This document shows positions 12,543-19,937 of a DNA stretch of 20,120 bases, one piece after another. The position numbers were made by a program, and so were the translations under genes. Numbering within the stretch: the stretch's first letter is position 1; each line of letters opens with the position of its first letter. The stretch is from Oribacterium sp. Its GTDB lineage: Bacteria > Bacillota_A > Clostridia > Lachnospirales > Lachnospiraceae. The stretch covers positions 1 to 20,120 of the forward strand of contig JAGAXP010000128.1 of assembly GCA_017940955.1 (NCBI GenBank), in the 5' to 3' direction. The notes under the pieces are model-generated. The model was not told the origin of the DNA, ran no database searches, and saw only the letters and a program-made list of their open reading frames with translations.

Positions 12543-13657
12543 GAGTTGCTCTCCTCTCCGGTCAGGTTTTCTTCTGCTGAAGCTGCATTTGTATCTGTAT
12601 CCGCAGCTGCAGCTGTGTTTTCAGAATAGTTTACGACATTAGTGCGGCTTTCTGATGTGAAGCTTTCGAGAGGAAGCATGGTCTGGGTGCCCCCGTCATC
12701 GATTATGACCTTTAGACCCGGAAGAACATCCTCCATTGTCTCATAGAATAAACGCTGCTTGGTGATGAGGGGGTTAAGCTTGTACTGATCGTACATGGCA
12801 TTAAATCTGGCAACCTGTCCCTGAGCCTCCGCTATTCTGGATTCCTTCTTTGCCTCTGCCTGTTTTTCGATCTTGTCGGCATTGGCCTCGGCTGCGGGAA
12901 GCTGTTCTGACTTATACTTATTTGCATTGTTAATGGAAGTCTCAGAGCCCTGCTTTGCGTTTTCAACAGCCTTGAAGGCAGACATAACCTGCTGGTTTGG
13001 CGGTTCCACGTCCTGGATGGAGACATTAACAACCTCAAGACCGATGTTTGATTTTGAAAGAGCGCTTACCAGAGAATCCCGGACATCTGACTGTACCTTG
13101 TTTTTGCTGGTAGTCATGACATCATCAACGTTATAGTTGGAAACGATGGTACGGATGGCAGCCTGGGCAAGGTTCTCAAGGATTGCCTTGGGATTGCTCG
13201 AGTTATAAAGGTAACTCACCGGATCAGACACGCGATACTCGATATAGAAATCGGTGTTTACAAAGTTGAAATCCGAGGTGATCATGAGAGACTGCTCGGT
13301 AAGTGATTCGGCTCTTCCGTCTTCTCCGGTGTTTTCGTCGTACACCCTGTAACCAATCGGAATTCCGTAGGTAGTTGTGCGAACCAGATGAACCGTATCG
13401 ACGAATGGAATTTTGAAATACATTCCTGCGGTTTTAACGTCCTGAACCTTACCGAATCTTGTAACAACTGCCTGTTCCTGTTCGGAAACTCTGTAAAGAC
13501 CCGAGGAAACAAAGCTTATGGCCAGAAAAACTACGATAATCAGAGCCAGAACCTTAAAGATCTTTCCTGCCGTTTCCTTTGCCTTCTTTGGATCCGGCAT
13601 ATCGATGTGCGGCATACCGGGACCATTTCCCGGACCGCTGTTGTTGAAATTTTTCAT
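12539..13657 (-). CDS. hflK: HflK-like SPFH/prohibitin-domain membrane protein, 372 aa
   Basis: This is the partner of HflC in the same membrane complex. It has a Gly/Pro-rich cytoplasmic N-terminus (residues 1-30) typical of HflK, a membrane segment at about 35-54, then the SPFH domain (YRVSEQEQAVVTRFGKV from 55) and the HflK-like VNVSIQDVEPPNQQVMSAF stretch. A long coiled coil rich in Ala, Glu and Lys follows. The tail after about residue 345 is acidic and low in complexity. AAGGAG lies 8 bases before the ATG. A truncated copy of the palindromic element, with a second repeat inserted in it, fills the gap to the upstream SPFH gene. No clear promoter is visible there, so transcription may come from the upstream gene. 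Confidence 0.92.
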   Translation of the reverse strand: MKNFNNSGPGNGPGMPHIDMPDPKKAKETAGKIFKVLALIIVVFLAISFVSSGLYRVSEQEQAVVTRFGKVQDVKTAGMYFKIPFVDTVHLVRTTTYGIPIGYRVYDENTGEDGRAESLTEQSLMITSDFNFVNTDFYIEYRVSDPVSYLYNSSNPKAILENLAQAAIRTIVSNYNVDDVMTTSKNKVQSDVRDSLVSALSKSNIGLEVVNVSIQDVEPPNQQVMSAFKAVENAKQGSETSINNANKYKSEQLPAAEANADKIEKQAEAKKESRIAEAQGQVARFNAMYDQYKLNPLITKQRLFYETMEDVLPGLKVIIDDGGTQTMLPLESFTSESRTNVVNYSENTAAAADTDTNAASAEENLTGEESNS

Positions 13658-13700
13658 TTACTATGCTCCTTATAGGAATTTTAAAACTGTCCAGCCAGAG

Positions 13701-13917
13701 CCTGAGGGCATCCGTTTAGAAACGGGTCGCTCCGGCGGAAAAATCTATAACAGAACCCCTAAGAGGCTCTAGGCCCTCGCCAAAGAAAGAATCCTGACGG
13801 ATTCTTTTGAACCGCTCAAAGCCGCGCGGCTCCCAAGATTAAAAAACAAATCTTGGGCAGCAATGTCAGAGTTTTCTTTATGACAACTCTGACTTGGCGA
13901 GGGGGGCTAAGGAAAAT
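13701..13917. mobile_element. Truncated and interrupted second copy of the palindromic element
   Basis: The left part (13706-13783) matches 11431-11507: shared runs include AACGGGTCGCT, CGGCGGAAAAATCTA, CCCTAAGAGGCTCTA and CCCTCGCCAA. The centre (13864-13917) matches 11509-11562, including ACAACTCTGACTTGGCGAGG and GGCTAAGGAAAA. The right arm is missing: the homology stops one base before the stop codon of the stomatin-like gene. About 80 bases are inserted at 13784-13863. Confidence 0.75.
13784..13863 (+). repeat. Three-hairpin dispersed repeat, copy 2, nested in the palindromic element
   Basis: Compared with the full palindrome this is extra sequence, bounded by CAA on both sides (13781-13783 and 13861-13863), a possible 3-bp target duplication. 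It forms three hairpins: 13786-13794 with 13799-13807 (9 bp), the perfect palindrome AGCCGCGCGGCT at 13820-13831, and 13832-13840 with 13849-13857 (CCCAAGATT/AATCTTGGG). The relative at 5037-5102 shows this is an independent repeat. Confidence 0.7.
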
Positions 13918-13918
13918 A

Positions 13919-14962
13919 TTATTGTCTATGCTCAATGTCGTCTGCAATCTGGTTTGACTTTCCGGCAGCCTCCAGAGTGATCGGAGTGCTGTTTTCATTC
14001 AGACATGGATCAACCGGACGCTGTGCTGCCTCCTTTGGGGTTCTGTCGATCTTTGTGTAATCACCGATTCCAACAGCCTCTGTAAGAGCACCAAGAGAAG
14101 AAACTGTTGCAGAAATATCTGTCGGAAGGAAAATCTTTGTTGCGCGACCGTCAGCCACAGTCTTAAGTGCCTCAAGACCGCGAAGCTTCAGAACTGTGTC
14201 ATTAACATTGGCAGACTTAAGCATCTCAAGACCCTCTGCCTCAGCCTTGTAGACAAGCTTTACAGACTCAGCCTTACCCTGAGCGATGGCGATCTGGGCA
14301 TCTCTCTCAGCTTCTGCCGCAAGAACCTTAGCCCTTTTGTCACCTTCTGCTCTCTTAACGATAGACTCCTGATGAGCCTCTGCCTGAAGGACAGTCTCAC
14401 GTCTCTCACGCTCAGCTCTCATCTGCTTGGTCATAACCTCCTCAATCTCACGAGGTGGCTGAATGTTCTTAACCTCAACTCTTGTGACCTTGATACCCCA
14501 TGGATCGGTAGCCGTATCAAGAGCCATCTGCATCTTGCTGTTGATGATGTCTCTGCCTGAAAGAGTCATATCAAGCTCCATCTCACCAACGATGGAACGA
14601 AGGTTTGTGGCGGTAAGATTAGCAAGACCACTCATGGCATTTTCGATACCATACTGATAAGCTTTGGGATCAAAAACTGTCATGTAAACAACAGAATCAA
14701 TAGAAATGGTAACATTATCCTTTGTGATAACCGGCTGAGGATCAAAATCACAAACCTGCTCCTTCAGAGAAATCTTACGGAAAACCCTGTCAATGACAGG
14801 CATCTTGAAGTGAAGCCCCGCGTGCCAGGTATCATGATATTTTCCGAGACGCTCAACATTAACAGCATACCCCTGCGGCACAACCTTGATGCAGCTACTC
14901 AAAATAAGAAAAAGAATAACTAAAAAAGGAAATAATAAAAAGAATCCCATACATACTCCCAT
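13919..14962 (-). CDS. Stomatin/QmcA-like SPFH-domain membrane protein, 347 aa
   Basis: An N-terminal membrane segment (residues 6-24) leads into the SPFH domain: CIKVVPQGYAVNVERLGKYH at 24-43, with DFDPQPVITKDNVTISIDSVV and the stomatin-type VKNIQPPREIEEVM. A coiled coil rich in Ala, Glu and Arg follows (about 180-250), then LKLRGLEALKTVADG and a polar C-terminal tail. Stomatin-like proteins form membrane-bound rings or microdomains, often with a protease; no NfeD partner is seen nearby. There are two possible starts: ATG at 14962 (GGAGGG only 3 bases away) and ATG at 14950 (GGGAG 5 bases away); the second would give 343 aa. It is separated from gltX by two terminators, so it probably opens the SPFH unit. 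Confidence 0.9.
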   Translation of the reverse strand: MGVCMGFFLLFPFLVILFLILSSCIKVVPQGYAVNVERLGKYHDTWHAGLHFKMPVIDRVFRKISLKEQVCDFDPQPVITKDNVTISIDSVVYMTVFDPKAYQYGIENAMSGLANLTATNLRSIVGEMELDMTLSGRDIINSKMQMALDTATDPWGIKVTRVEVKNIQPPREIEEVMTKQMRAERERRETVLQAEAHQESIVKRAEGDKRAKVLAAEAERDAQIAIAQGKAESVKLVYKAEAEGLEMLKSANVNDTVLKLRGLEALKTVADGRATKIFLPTDISATVSSLGALTEAVGIGDYTKIDRTPKEAAQRPVDPCLNENSTPITLEAAGKSNQIADDIEHRQ

Positions 14963-15087
14963 CTGCCCTCCGAATATTGGAAGGACTTAAAAAATATACG
15001 AGACTATAATAGCATATAAGACAAAGATAAAATATTAACGATTATATACGAAAAAAGAAATTTGTGAGAAGACGATTAACACCAATT

Positions 15088-15120
15088 AAAAAAGATAATC
15101 TGTGATGAAAATAGATTATC
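15088..15120 (-). terminator. Second terminator downstream of gltX
   Basis: On the minus strand GATAATCT pairs with AGATTATC (8 bp, 11-base loop) and is followed by six T (15093-15088). It comes about 30 bases after the hairpin at 15147-15187, so gltX has two stacked stops. Confidence 0.75.
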
Positions 15121-15146
15121 CTTTTGTGAATTAAGAGAAAATGTGA

Positions 15147-15187
15147 AAGAAAATGCAAGGGCCGTCACACGTCCCTTGCATTTTCTT
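15147..15187 (-). terminator. First terminator downstream of gltX
   Basis: A perfect 15-bp stem (15147-15161 with 15173-15187, AAGAAAATGCAAGGG and its complement) with an 11-base loop. On the minus strand the stem ends in TTTTCTT and continues TCACATTTTC, a T-rich but interrupted tract. It lies about 30 bases past the gltX stop. Confidence 0.75.
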
Positions 15188-15217
15188 GACCCATTTCAAA
15201 ACCCTGCGGTAAAAACA

Positions 15218-16666
15218 TTACCCCTCAAGCTTAGCGATTCCGGCTTCGAGTCTCCTGATAGACTCGTCCTTTCCGAGAACCTCCATGATTTCGGTAGCAC
15301 CCGCAGGAGTCATCTGCTTACCTGAAAGAGCGATACGGATAGGCCACATAACAAAACCAGTCTTAAGTTCCTTCTCCTTGCCGTACTCAGAAAGAAGTGC
15401 GAAAAGCGCATCATTGGAGTAATCCTCCTGAGCTTTAAGAAGAGGAAGCACATCCTTAAGAAGCTGAAGTGAGTTCTCAAGATTTGTCTTAGACTTCTTA
15501 TTTACATAAAGATCATTCTCGTACTCAGGAACCTCCTCAAAGAAAGATATCATTTCAGGGATATCCGGGAAGATCTCGATACGGGTCTTAACCATGGTAG
15601 CGATATGCCTGAAGTCAAGAGGCCTCTTAATGGTTTCCTGAATGAAAGGAAGTGCTCTCTCATAGTACTTATCGAAATCCATAGCCTTGATATACTCGCC
15701 GTTCATCCAGCGAAGCTTGCCCATGTCGAAAACCGCCGGACTCTTGGAGATACGGGTGTAATCAAACTTACGGATGAGATCCTGAAGAGACATGATCTCC
15801 TCATTGTCATCCGGTGACCAGCCGAGAAGAGCTACGAAGTTAACAACTGCCTCTGCAACAAAGCCCTGGTCGATGAGGTCCTCAAAGGAAGAATGTCCTG
15901 AACGCTTTGAAAGCTTCTTGTGATTCTCATCTGTAATGAGCGGACAGTGAACATACTTGGGAATCTCCCATCCGTATGCATCATAAAGACGGTTGTACTT
16001 AGGGCTTGAGCTCAGATACTCATTGCCGCGGACAACGTGAGTGATACCCATAAGATGATCGTCGATAACATTGGCAAAATTGTAAGTAGGGAATCCGTCG
16101 GACTTGATAAGTACCATGTCATCAAGCTCAGAGTTGTCTACTGTGACATCTCCGTAAAGCTCGTCATGGAAAGAGGTTGTTCCCTCTGTTGGGTTATTCT
16201 GACGGATAACATAAGGCTTTCCTGCCTTGAGGTTCTCTTCAATCTCTTCCTTTGAAAGGCTGAGACAATGCTTATCATAGTGCATGATCTCTTCGCCGTT
16301 AACGGTTGTCTTCAGAGTCTCAAGACGCTCCTTTGTACAGAAGCAGTAGTAAGCCTTGCCCTCGTTTACGAGCTGCTTTGCGTAATCCATGTAGATGCCG
16401 GACTTAACACGGTCTGACTGAACATAAGGTCCGCAATTACCCGGCTTATCAGGTGACTCATCAGGAATGAGTCCTGTGTCGGCAAGGGTTCTGTTAATGA
16501 GGTCTACCGCACCTTCAACAAGACGCTCCTGGTCTGTATCTTCTATTCTGAGAAGGAAATCGCCGTCCTCGTGCTTTGAAATGAGGTAAGCATACAGTGC
16601 AGTTCTTAAATTACCAACATGCATTCTTCCGGTTGGTGACGGAGCGTATCGTGTTCTGATCTTCAT
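15218..16666 (-). CDS. gltX: Glutamyl-tRNA synthetase (GluRS), 482 aa
   Basis: A class I aminoacyl-tRNA synthetase that charges tRNA-Glu and, in many Firmicutes, also tRNA-Gln for later amidation. The start [12 protein letters not shown] carries the HIGH motif (HVGN at 16-19), with [10 protein letters not shown] at 39-48 and the KMSKS motif as KLSKR at 252-256. The C-terminal alpha-helical anticodon-binding part is complete, and the length of 482 is normal. A zinc-type cluster is partly kept: Cys108, Cys110 and Cys134, but Ser136 where the E. coli enzyme has His. AGGAGA lies 5 bases before the ATG. It lies 166 bases downstream of pnp, with a small hairpin at 16690-16707 just before its start. 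Two terminators end the unit. Confidence 0.97.
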   Translation of the reverse strand: MKIRTRYAPSPTGRMHVGNLRTALYAYLISKHEDGDFLLRIEDTDQERLVEGAVDLINRTLADTGLIPDESPDKPGNCGPYVQSDRVKSGIYMDYAKQLVNEGKAYYCFCTKERLETLKTTVNGEEIMHYDKHCLSLSKEEIEENLKAGKPYVIRQNNPTEGTTSFHDELYGDVTVDNSELDDMVLIKSDGFPTYNFANVIDDHLMGITHVVRGNEYLSSSPKYNRLYDAYGWEIPKYVHCPLITDENHKKLSKRSGHSSFEDLIDQGFVAEAVVNFVALLGWSPDDNEEIMSLQDLIRKFDYTRISKSPAVFDMGKLRWMNGEYIKAMDFDKYYERALPFIQETIKRPLDFRHIATMVKTRIEIFPDIPEMISFFEEVPEYENDLYVNKKSKTNLENSLQLLKDVLPLLKAQEDYSNDALFALLSEYGKEKELKTGFVMWPIRIALSGKQMTPAGATEIMEVLGKDESIRRLEAGIAKLEG

Positions 16667-16689
16667 TTTGTTCTCCTAAATGTAAAGAA

Positions 16690-16707
16690 GGGACTGTCGC
16701 CAGTCCC
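16690..16707 (-). terminator. Hairpin just before the gltX start, possible weak terminator or attenuator
   Basis: GGGACTG and CAGTCCC form a 7-bp stem with a 4-base loop; on the minus strand TTCTTTACATTT follows. It lies 24 bases upstream of the gltX start codon. The arms resemble the GGGGAC hairpin at 4209-4244. Confidence 0.4.
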
Positions 16708-16778
16708 CGCTCTTAGATTTAAAATTTGATATTTACAGAGAGTCATATGCTTAAAAAGCATGTCCCCTATGTGTTAAT

Positions 16779-16814
16779 GCATCGGGAGCTGCATTTTCAT
16801 GAAACTCCCGATGC
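16779..16814 (-). terminator. Hairpin downstream of pnp without a U-tract
   Basis: GCATCGGGAG (16779-16788) pairs perfectly with CTCCCGATGC (16805-16814), 16-base loop. It lies about 20 bases after the pnp stop. No U-run follows on either strand, so it may protect the mRNA end rather than terminate. Confidence 0.35.
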
Positions 16815-16832
16815 CAAGGTATTCTGATTATA

Positions 16833-18926
16833 TCAATCTTTAAGATCCTGTGGTCTCATGGTGAGATTGATTCTGCCCATCTTGTCGATTTCCTGTACCT
16901 TTACGGTAACCTCATCGCCGATGTTTACAACATCCTCAACCTTATCAACTCTTCCATCAGCAAGCTTTGAGATGTGAACCATACCGTCCTTGTTAGGGCT
17001 TAACTGTACGAATGCACCGAAGTTCATGATACGCACAACCTTACCTTCAAGGATCTGACCCGGCTCGATGTCATTAACGATGGACTCAACGATCTTCTTG
17101 GCCTTTTCAAGAGCTGCAAGGTCGATGCCGGAGATGGAAACCATACCGTTATCGTCGATGTCGATCTTGGCACCTGTCTCGTCAATGATCCCATTGATGG
17201 TCTTGCCCTGCTTACCGATAACATCACCTATCTTCTCGGGATCGATCTGGAGAGTGATTATCTTAGGTGCATATGGTGAAAGCTCCTTACGAGGCTCCGG
17301 GATAGCATCCTTCATAACGCCGTCCATGATGAAAAGACGTGCCTCATGTGCTCTCTTTATAGCTTCTGTTACGATATCCCTTGTAAGACCGTGGATCTTG
17401 ATATCCATCTGGATAGCTGTGATACCTTCATGAGTACCCGTTACCTTGAAGTCCATGTCACCGAAGAAATCCTCGAGACCCTGGATATCTGTAAGAACCA
17501 GATAATCATCATCTGTATCACCGGTTACAAGACCGCAGCTGATACCTGCTACAGGCTCCTTGATAGGAACACCGGCTGCCATAAGTGACAGGCAGGATGC
17601 ACAGGTTGAACCCATTGATGTAGAACCGTTAGACTCCATTGTCTCTGAAACCGCGCGGATAGCATATGGGAAATCTTCTACTGAAGGAAGTACAGGAAGG
17701 AGTGCTCTCTCAGCAAGTGCTCCGTGACCGATCTCACGACGTCCCGGACCGCGGCTTGCCTTAGCCTCACCTACTGAGTAACCCGGGAAGTTGTACTGGT
17801 GAAGGTAACGCTTCTCTGTGATGTACTCGTTAAGTTCCTCAACCTTCTGAACCTCTGAAAGAGGAGCAAGGGTTACGATATCAAGGATCTGAGTCTGTCC
17901 ACGCTTGAACATAGCAGAACCGTGTACTCTTGGAATAAGGTCTACCTCAGCCTCAAGAGGTCTGATCTCGTCGATTCTACGACCATCCGGTCTCTTGTGA
18001 TCCTTGAGGATCATCTTACGAACGGTCTTCTTCTCATACTGATAGATGGCATCAGGAAGGATAGCAAGAGCTTCCTCGTCTTCTGCAAGAGCCTCTTCAA
18101 GCTTCTTTGTAACCTCAGCCATGTTGAGATCTCTCTGCTGCTTGTCATCAGTGAATACTGCTGTTTCCATTTCCTCAGGAGGAACGATGGACTTGATCTT
18201 CTCAAATACCTCTTCAGGTACTGCAGCACTGACATATTCCATCTTCTTCTTTCCGCACTCTGCGATGATGGAATCGAAGAATCCGATAATCTGCTTGTTG
18301 ATCTCGTCAGCCTTGTAGATAGCCTCGATCATCTTGTCATCGGAAATGCAGTTTGCACCTGCTTCGATCATGATAACCTTGTCGCGGGTTGAAGCAACTG
18401 TAAGAGCAAGGTCTGAAACAGCCTTTTCTGCATTGGTAGGATTGATGATGAATTCACCGTTGATCATACCAACCTGTGTTGATGCACATGGACCGTCCCA
18501 AGGTACATCTGAGATAGCTGTTGCAAGGGATGAACCAAGCATTGCAAGAAGCTCAGGTGAGCAATCCTGATCAACTGACATAACCAGGTTGTCAACGAGA
18601 CAGTCATTTCTGAAATCCTTAGGGAAAAGAGGTCTCATAGGACGGTCAATAACACGTGATGTAAGGATAGCATTATCACCTGCACGGCCTTCTCTTTTCT
18701 TGAATCCACCCGGGAATTTACCAACTGAATACATCTTTTCCTCATACTCGATCTGAAGAGGGAAGAAGTCAATGCCGTCTCTTGGAGCGGCTGAAGCGGT
18801 ACATGTTGAAAGAACGGTTGTATCGCCATAGTGCATAAGTGCTGCACCGTTTGCCTGTGCACAAACACGACCGATATCAACGGTAAGTGTTCTGCCGGCG
18901 AGTTCCATGGAATAACTCTTGTACAT
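16833..18926 (-). CDS. pnp: Polyribonucleotide nucleotidyltransferase (PNPase), 697 aa
   Basis: A phosphate-dependent 3'-5' exoribonuclease, a trimer in the cytoplasm that degrades and tails RNA. It has two RNase PH domains, a helical linker, a KH domain (ITLQIDPEKIGDVIGKQGKT) and a C-terminal S1 domain (GQILEGKVVRIMNFGAFVQL). The second RNase PH domain carries GRREIGHGALAERAL and DFFGDMDFKVTGT, matching the catalytic Asp, Asp and Lys of the E. coli enzyme. I chose the ATG at 18926 (MYKSYSMELAGRTL) rather than 18965 because GGAGG lies 5 bases before it and PNPases begin at this point; the length of 697 is typical. The leader from a likely promoter near 19320 is almost 400 bases and holds tandem hairpin repeats, which may serve RNA-based autoregulation as known for pnp of E. 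coli. Confidence 0.97.
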   Translation of the reverse strand: MYKSYSMELAGRTLTVDIGRVCAQANGAALMHYGDTTVLSTCTASAAPRDGIDFFPLQIEYEEKMYSVGKFPGGFKKREGRAGDNAILTSRVIDRPMRPLFPKDFRNDCLVDNLVMSVDQDCSPELLAMLGSSLATAISDVPWDGPCASTQVGMINGEFIINPTNAEKAVSDLALTVASTRDKVIMIEAGANCISDDKMIEAIYKADEINKQIIGFFDSIIAECGKKKMEYVSAAVPEEVFEKIKSIVPPEEMETAVFTDDKQQRDLNMAEVTKKLEEALAEDEEALAILPDAIYQYEKKTVRKMILKDHKRPDGRRIDEIRPLEAEVDLIPRVHGSAMFKRGQTQILDIVTLAPLSEVQKVEELNEYITEKRYLHQYNFPGYSVGEAKASRGPGRREIGHGALAERALLPVLPSVEDFPYAIRAVSETMESNGSTSMGSTCASCLSLMAAGVPIKEPVAGISCGLVTGDTDDDYLVLTDIQGLEDFFGDMDFKVTGTHEGITAIQMDIKIHGLTRDIVTEAIKRAHEARLFIMDGVMKDAIPEPRKELSPYAPKIITLQIDPEKIGDVIGKQGKTINGIIDETGAKIDIDDNGMVSISGIDLAALEKAKKIVESIVNDIEPGQILEGKVVRIMNFGAFVQLSPNKDGMVHISKLADGRVDKVEDVVNIGDEVTVKVQEIDKMGRINLTMRPQDLKD

Positions 18927-18974
18927 TTTTACCTCCATTATTTTGACAGGGAGGTCCAAAAACACTGATAAGGC

Positions 18975-19175
18975 TCTGCTTTAAAGACGTCCGGTATACC
19001 TTCGGAATCGAAAGAAACCTTCGAAGGAAACAGGATACACGTTCTGTTTTAAAGATATTCATTACACCTCCGGCTTCGAAAGGATTTTCGAAGGAAGCAG
19101 GATCTATCAGTTCTGCTATAAAAAAATTGGTACACTTCCCGATAGGAAATGAAACCTGAAGGAAGCAGGCTTATG
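18975..19175 (-). repeat. Three degenerate tandem repeats of 68-69 bp in the pnp leader
   Basis: Units start at 18975, 19043 and 19112, each opening with TCTG(C/T)T(T/A)(T/A)AAA and closing with GAAGGAA(A/G)CAGG (plus strand). Each holds an inverted repeat with the same placement: CCTTCG/CGAAGG (18999-19004, 19022-19027), CTTCGAAA/TTTCGAAG (19074-19081, 19086-19093) and CTTCC/GGAAG (19135-19139, 19161-19165). The arms differ between units while pairing is kept, which suggests RNA structure matters. Confidence 0.65.
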
Positions 19176-19319
19176 TGCTGCATCCGGATTCAGGCTGATG
19201 TTTGTCCTTTGAACCGGAACCTTGTCAGTGATCTCGGATAGCTCTCCTGTCAATGTTTGATTGTTGATCTGACCCGTTCATAAAAAAATCTGAATCCTTA
19301 TAAGGTACATCTGCGGATC

Positions 19320-19325
19320 ATTATA
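19320..19325 (-). promoter_or_regulatory. -10 element for pnp
   Basis: A perfect TATAAT on the minus strand, after the rpsO terminator. No good -35 at 17 bases. If real, the pnp leader is close to 390 bases. Confidence 0.42.
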
Positions 19326-19380
19326 CAGATTTTATCAGATTCTTTAGTAACGGTCGACCGGTTTTTGAGTTATGACTCTG

Positions 19381-19417
19381 AAAAAAATAAAAGAGCAGAG
19401 AATCATTTCTCCGCTCT
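19381..19417 (-). terminator. Intrinsic terminator of rpsO
   Basis: On the minus strand AGAGCGGAGAA pairs with TTCTCTGCTCT (11 bp with one G-U pair, loop ATGA), then TTTATTTTTTT. It lies 13 bases past the rpsO stop. Confidence 0.9.
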
Positions 19418-19429
19418 CCTTTATCAAAA

Positions 19430-19696
19430 TTACTTTCTGATACCGAGCTTCTCGATGAGTGATCTGTAACCCTCAAGGTCTGTCTTAGCAAGGTACTGAA
19501 GAAGTCCTCTTCTCTGACCAACCATCATAAGAAGTCCTCTTCTTGAGTGGTGATCCTTAGGGTTCTTCTTAAGGTGCTCAGTAAGCTCGTTGATTCTTGT
19601 TGTGAGAATAGCAACCTGAACCTCAGGTGAACCTGTGTCTCCGGGCTTGCGTCCGTACTGTGCGATAAGCTCAGCTTTCTTTTCCTTAGAAATCAT
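19430..19696 (-). CDS. rpsO: 30S ribosomal protein S15, 88 aa
   Basis: A primary 16S rRNA-binding protein of the small-subunit platform. The sequence is full length (88 aa) with the conserved [36 protein letters not shown] and [10 protein letters not shown] stretches that form the rRNA-binding helices. AGGAGG lies 8 bases before the ATG. A hairpin at 19722-19737 just upstream of the ribosome binding site could be the S15 autoregulatory site; S15 represses its own mRNA in several bacteria through unrelated leader structures. The promoter at 19805-19833 and the terminator at 19381-19417 frame it as a single-gene unit, with pnp next, as in many bacteria. Confidence 0.98.
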   Translation of the reverse strand: MISKEKKAELIAQYGRKPGDTGSPEVQVAILTTRINELTEHLKKNPKDHHSRRGLLMMVGQRRGLLQYLAKTDLEGYRSLIEKLGIRK

Positions 19697-19721
19697 TTTT
19701 AATTCCTCCTAAAATAACTTT

Positions 19722-19737
19722 TCACGAACTTTCGTGA
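19722..19737 (-). promoter_or_regulatory. Leader hairpin of rpsO, possible S15 binding site
   Basis: TCACGAA and TTCGTGA form a 6-7-bp hairpin 14 bases upstream of the rpsO ribosome binding site. Placement suits translational feedback by S15; there is no direct evidence. Confidence 0.35.
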
Positions 19738-19804
19738 TCAAACTTACGTTAACAGAGTTCCCGAAAGGAGTTCCGCAGAACCATGCCAACGCGCATACTC
19801 ATAT

Positions 19805-19833
19805 ACTTTAACAGAAGCTATGGGAGTTGTCAA
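19805..19833 (-). promoter_or_regulatory. Promoter of rpsO
   Basis: On the minus strand a perfect TTGACA (19833-19828), a 17-base spacer and TAAAGT (19810-19805) with TG one base before it (extended -10). The predicted start is about 100 bases from the ATG. Confidence 0.75.
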
Positions 19834-19937
19834 CTGTAACACATGATATTATTGAAAAATGTATGTTATCCATGCCTTTTTCAGCAGCTTCCTTTGGATA
19901 TCAAACAGCTCCGTAAAGTCTGTATTCCGTAAGCGTA

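Larger units (their letters stand above)
18927..19429. other. Gene-free 503-bp leader region between rpsO and pnp
   Basis: It contains, right to left, the rpsO terminator (19381-19417), a TATAAT for pnp (19320-19325), a weak hairpin followed by TTTTTTT on the minus strand (about 19281-19318, possible attenuator), and three tandem hairpin repeats (18975-19175). An ORF with a GGAGG site (18877-19062) crosses the repeats but has no other support. Confidence 0.7.

Noticed and set aside
17922..18392. 156-codon plus-strand ORF
   Set aside because: Shadow of pnp on the opposite strand with no ribosome binding site.
16833..18965. Longer pnp start at 18965
   Set aside because: The extra 13 residues have no ribosome binding site; GGAGG lies 5 bases before the ATG at 18926.
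18877..19062. 61-codon minus-strand ORF with a GGAGG site upstream of pnp
   Set aside because: It crosses a tandem hairpin repeat, overlaps the pnp start by 50 bases, and has an Arg/Phe-rich composition unlike a real protein. The ribosome-binding-like GGAGG is part of a repeat unit.
18975..19175. CRISPR array
   Set aside because: The three units are degenerate over their whole length with no constant repeat and variable spacer, and no cas gene is present.
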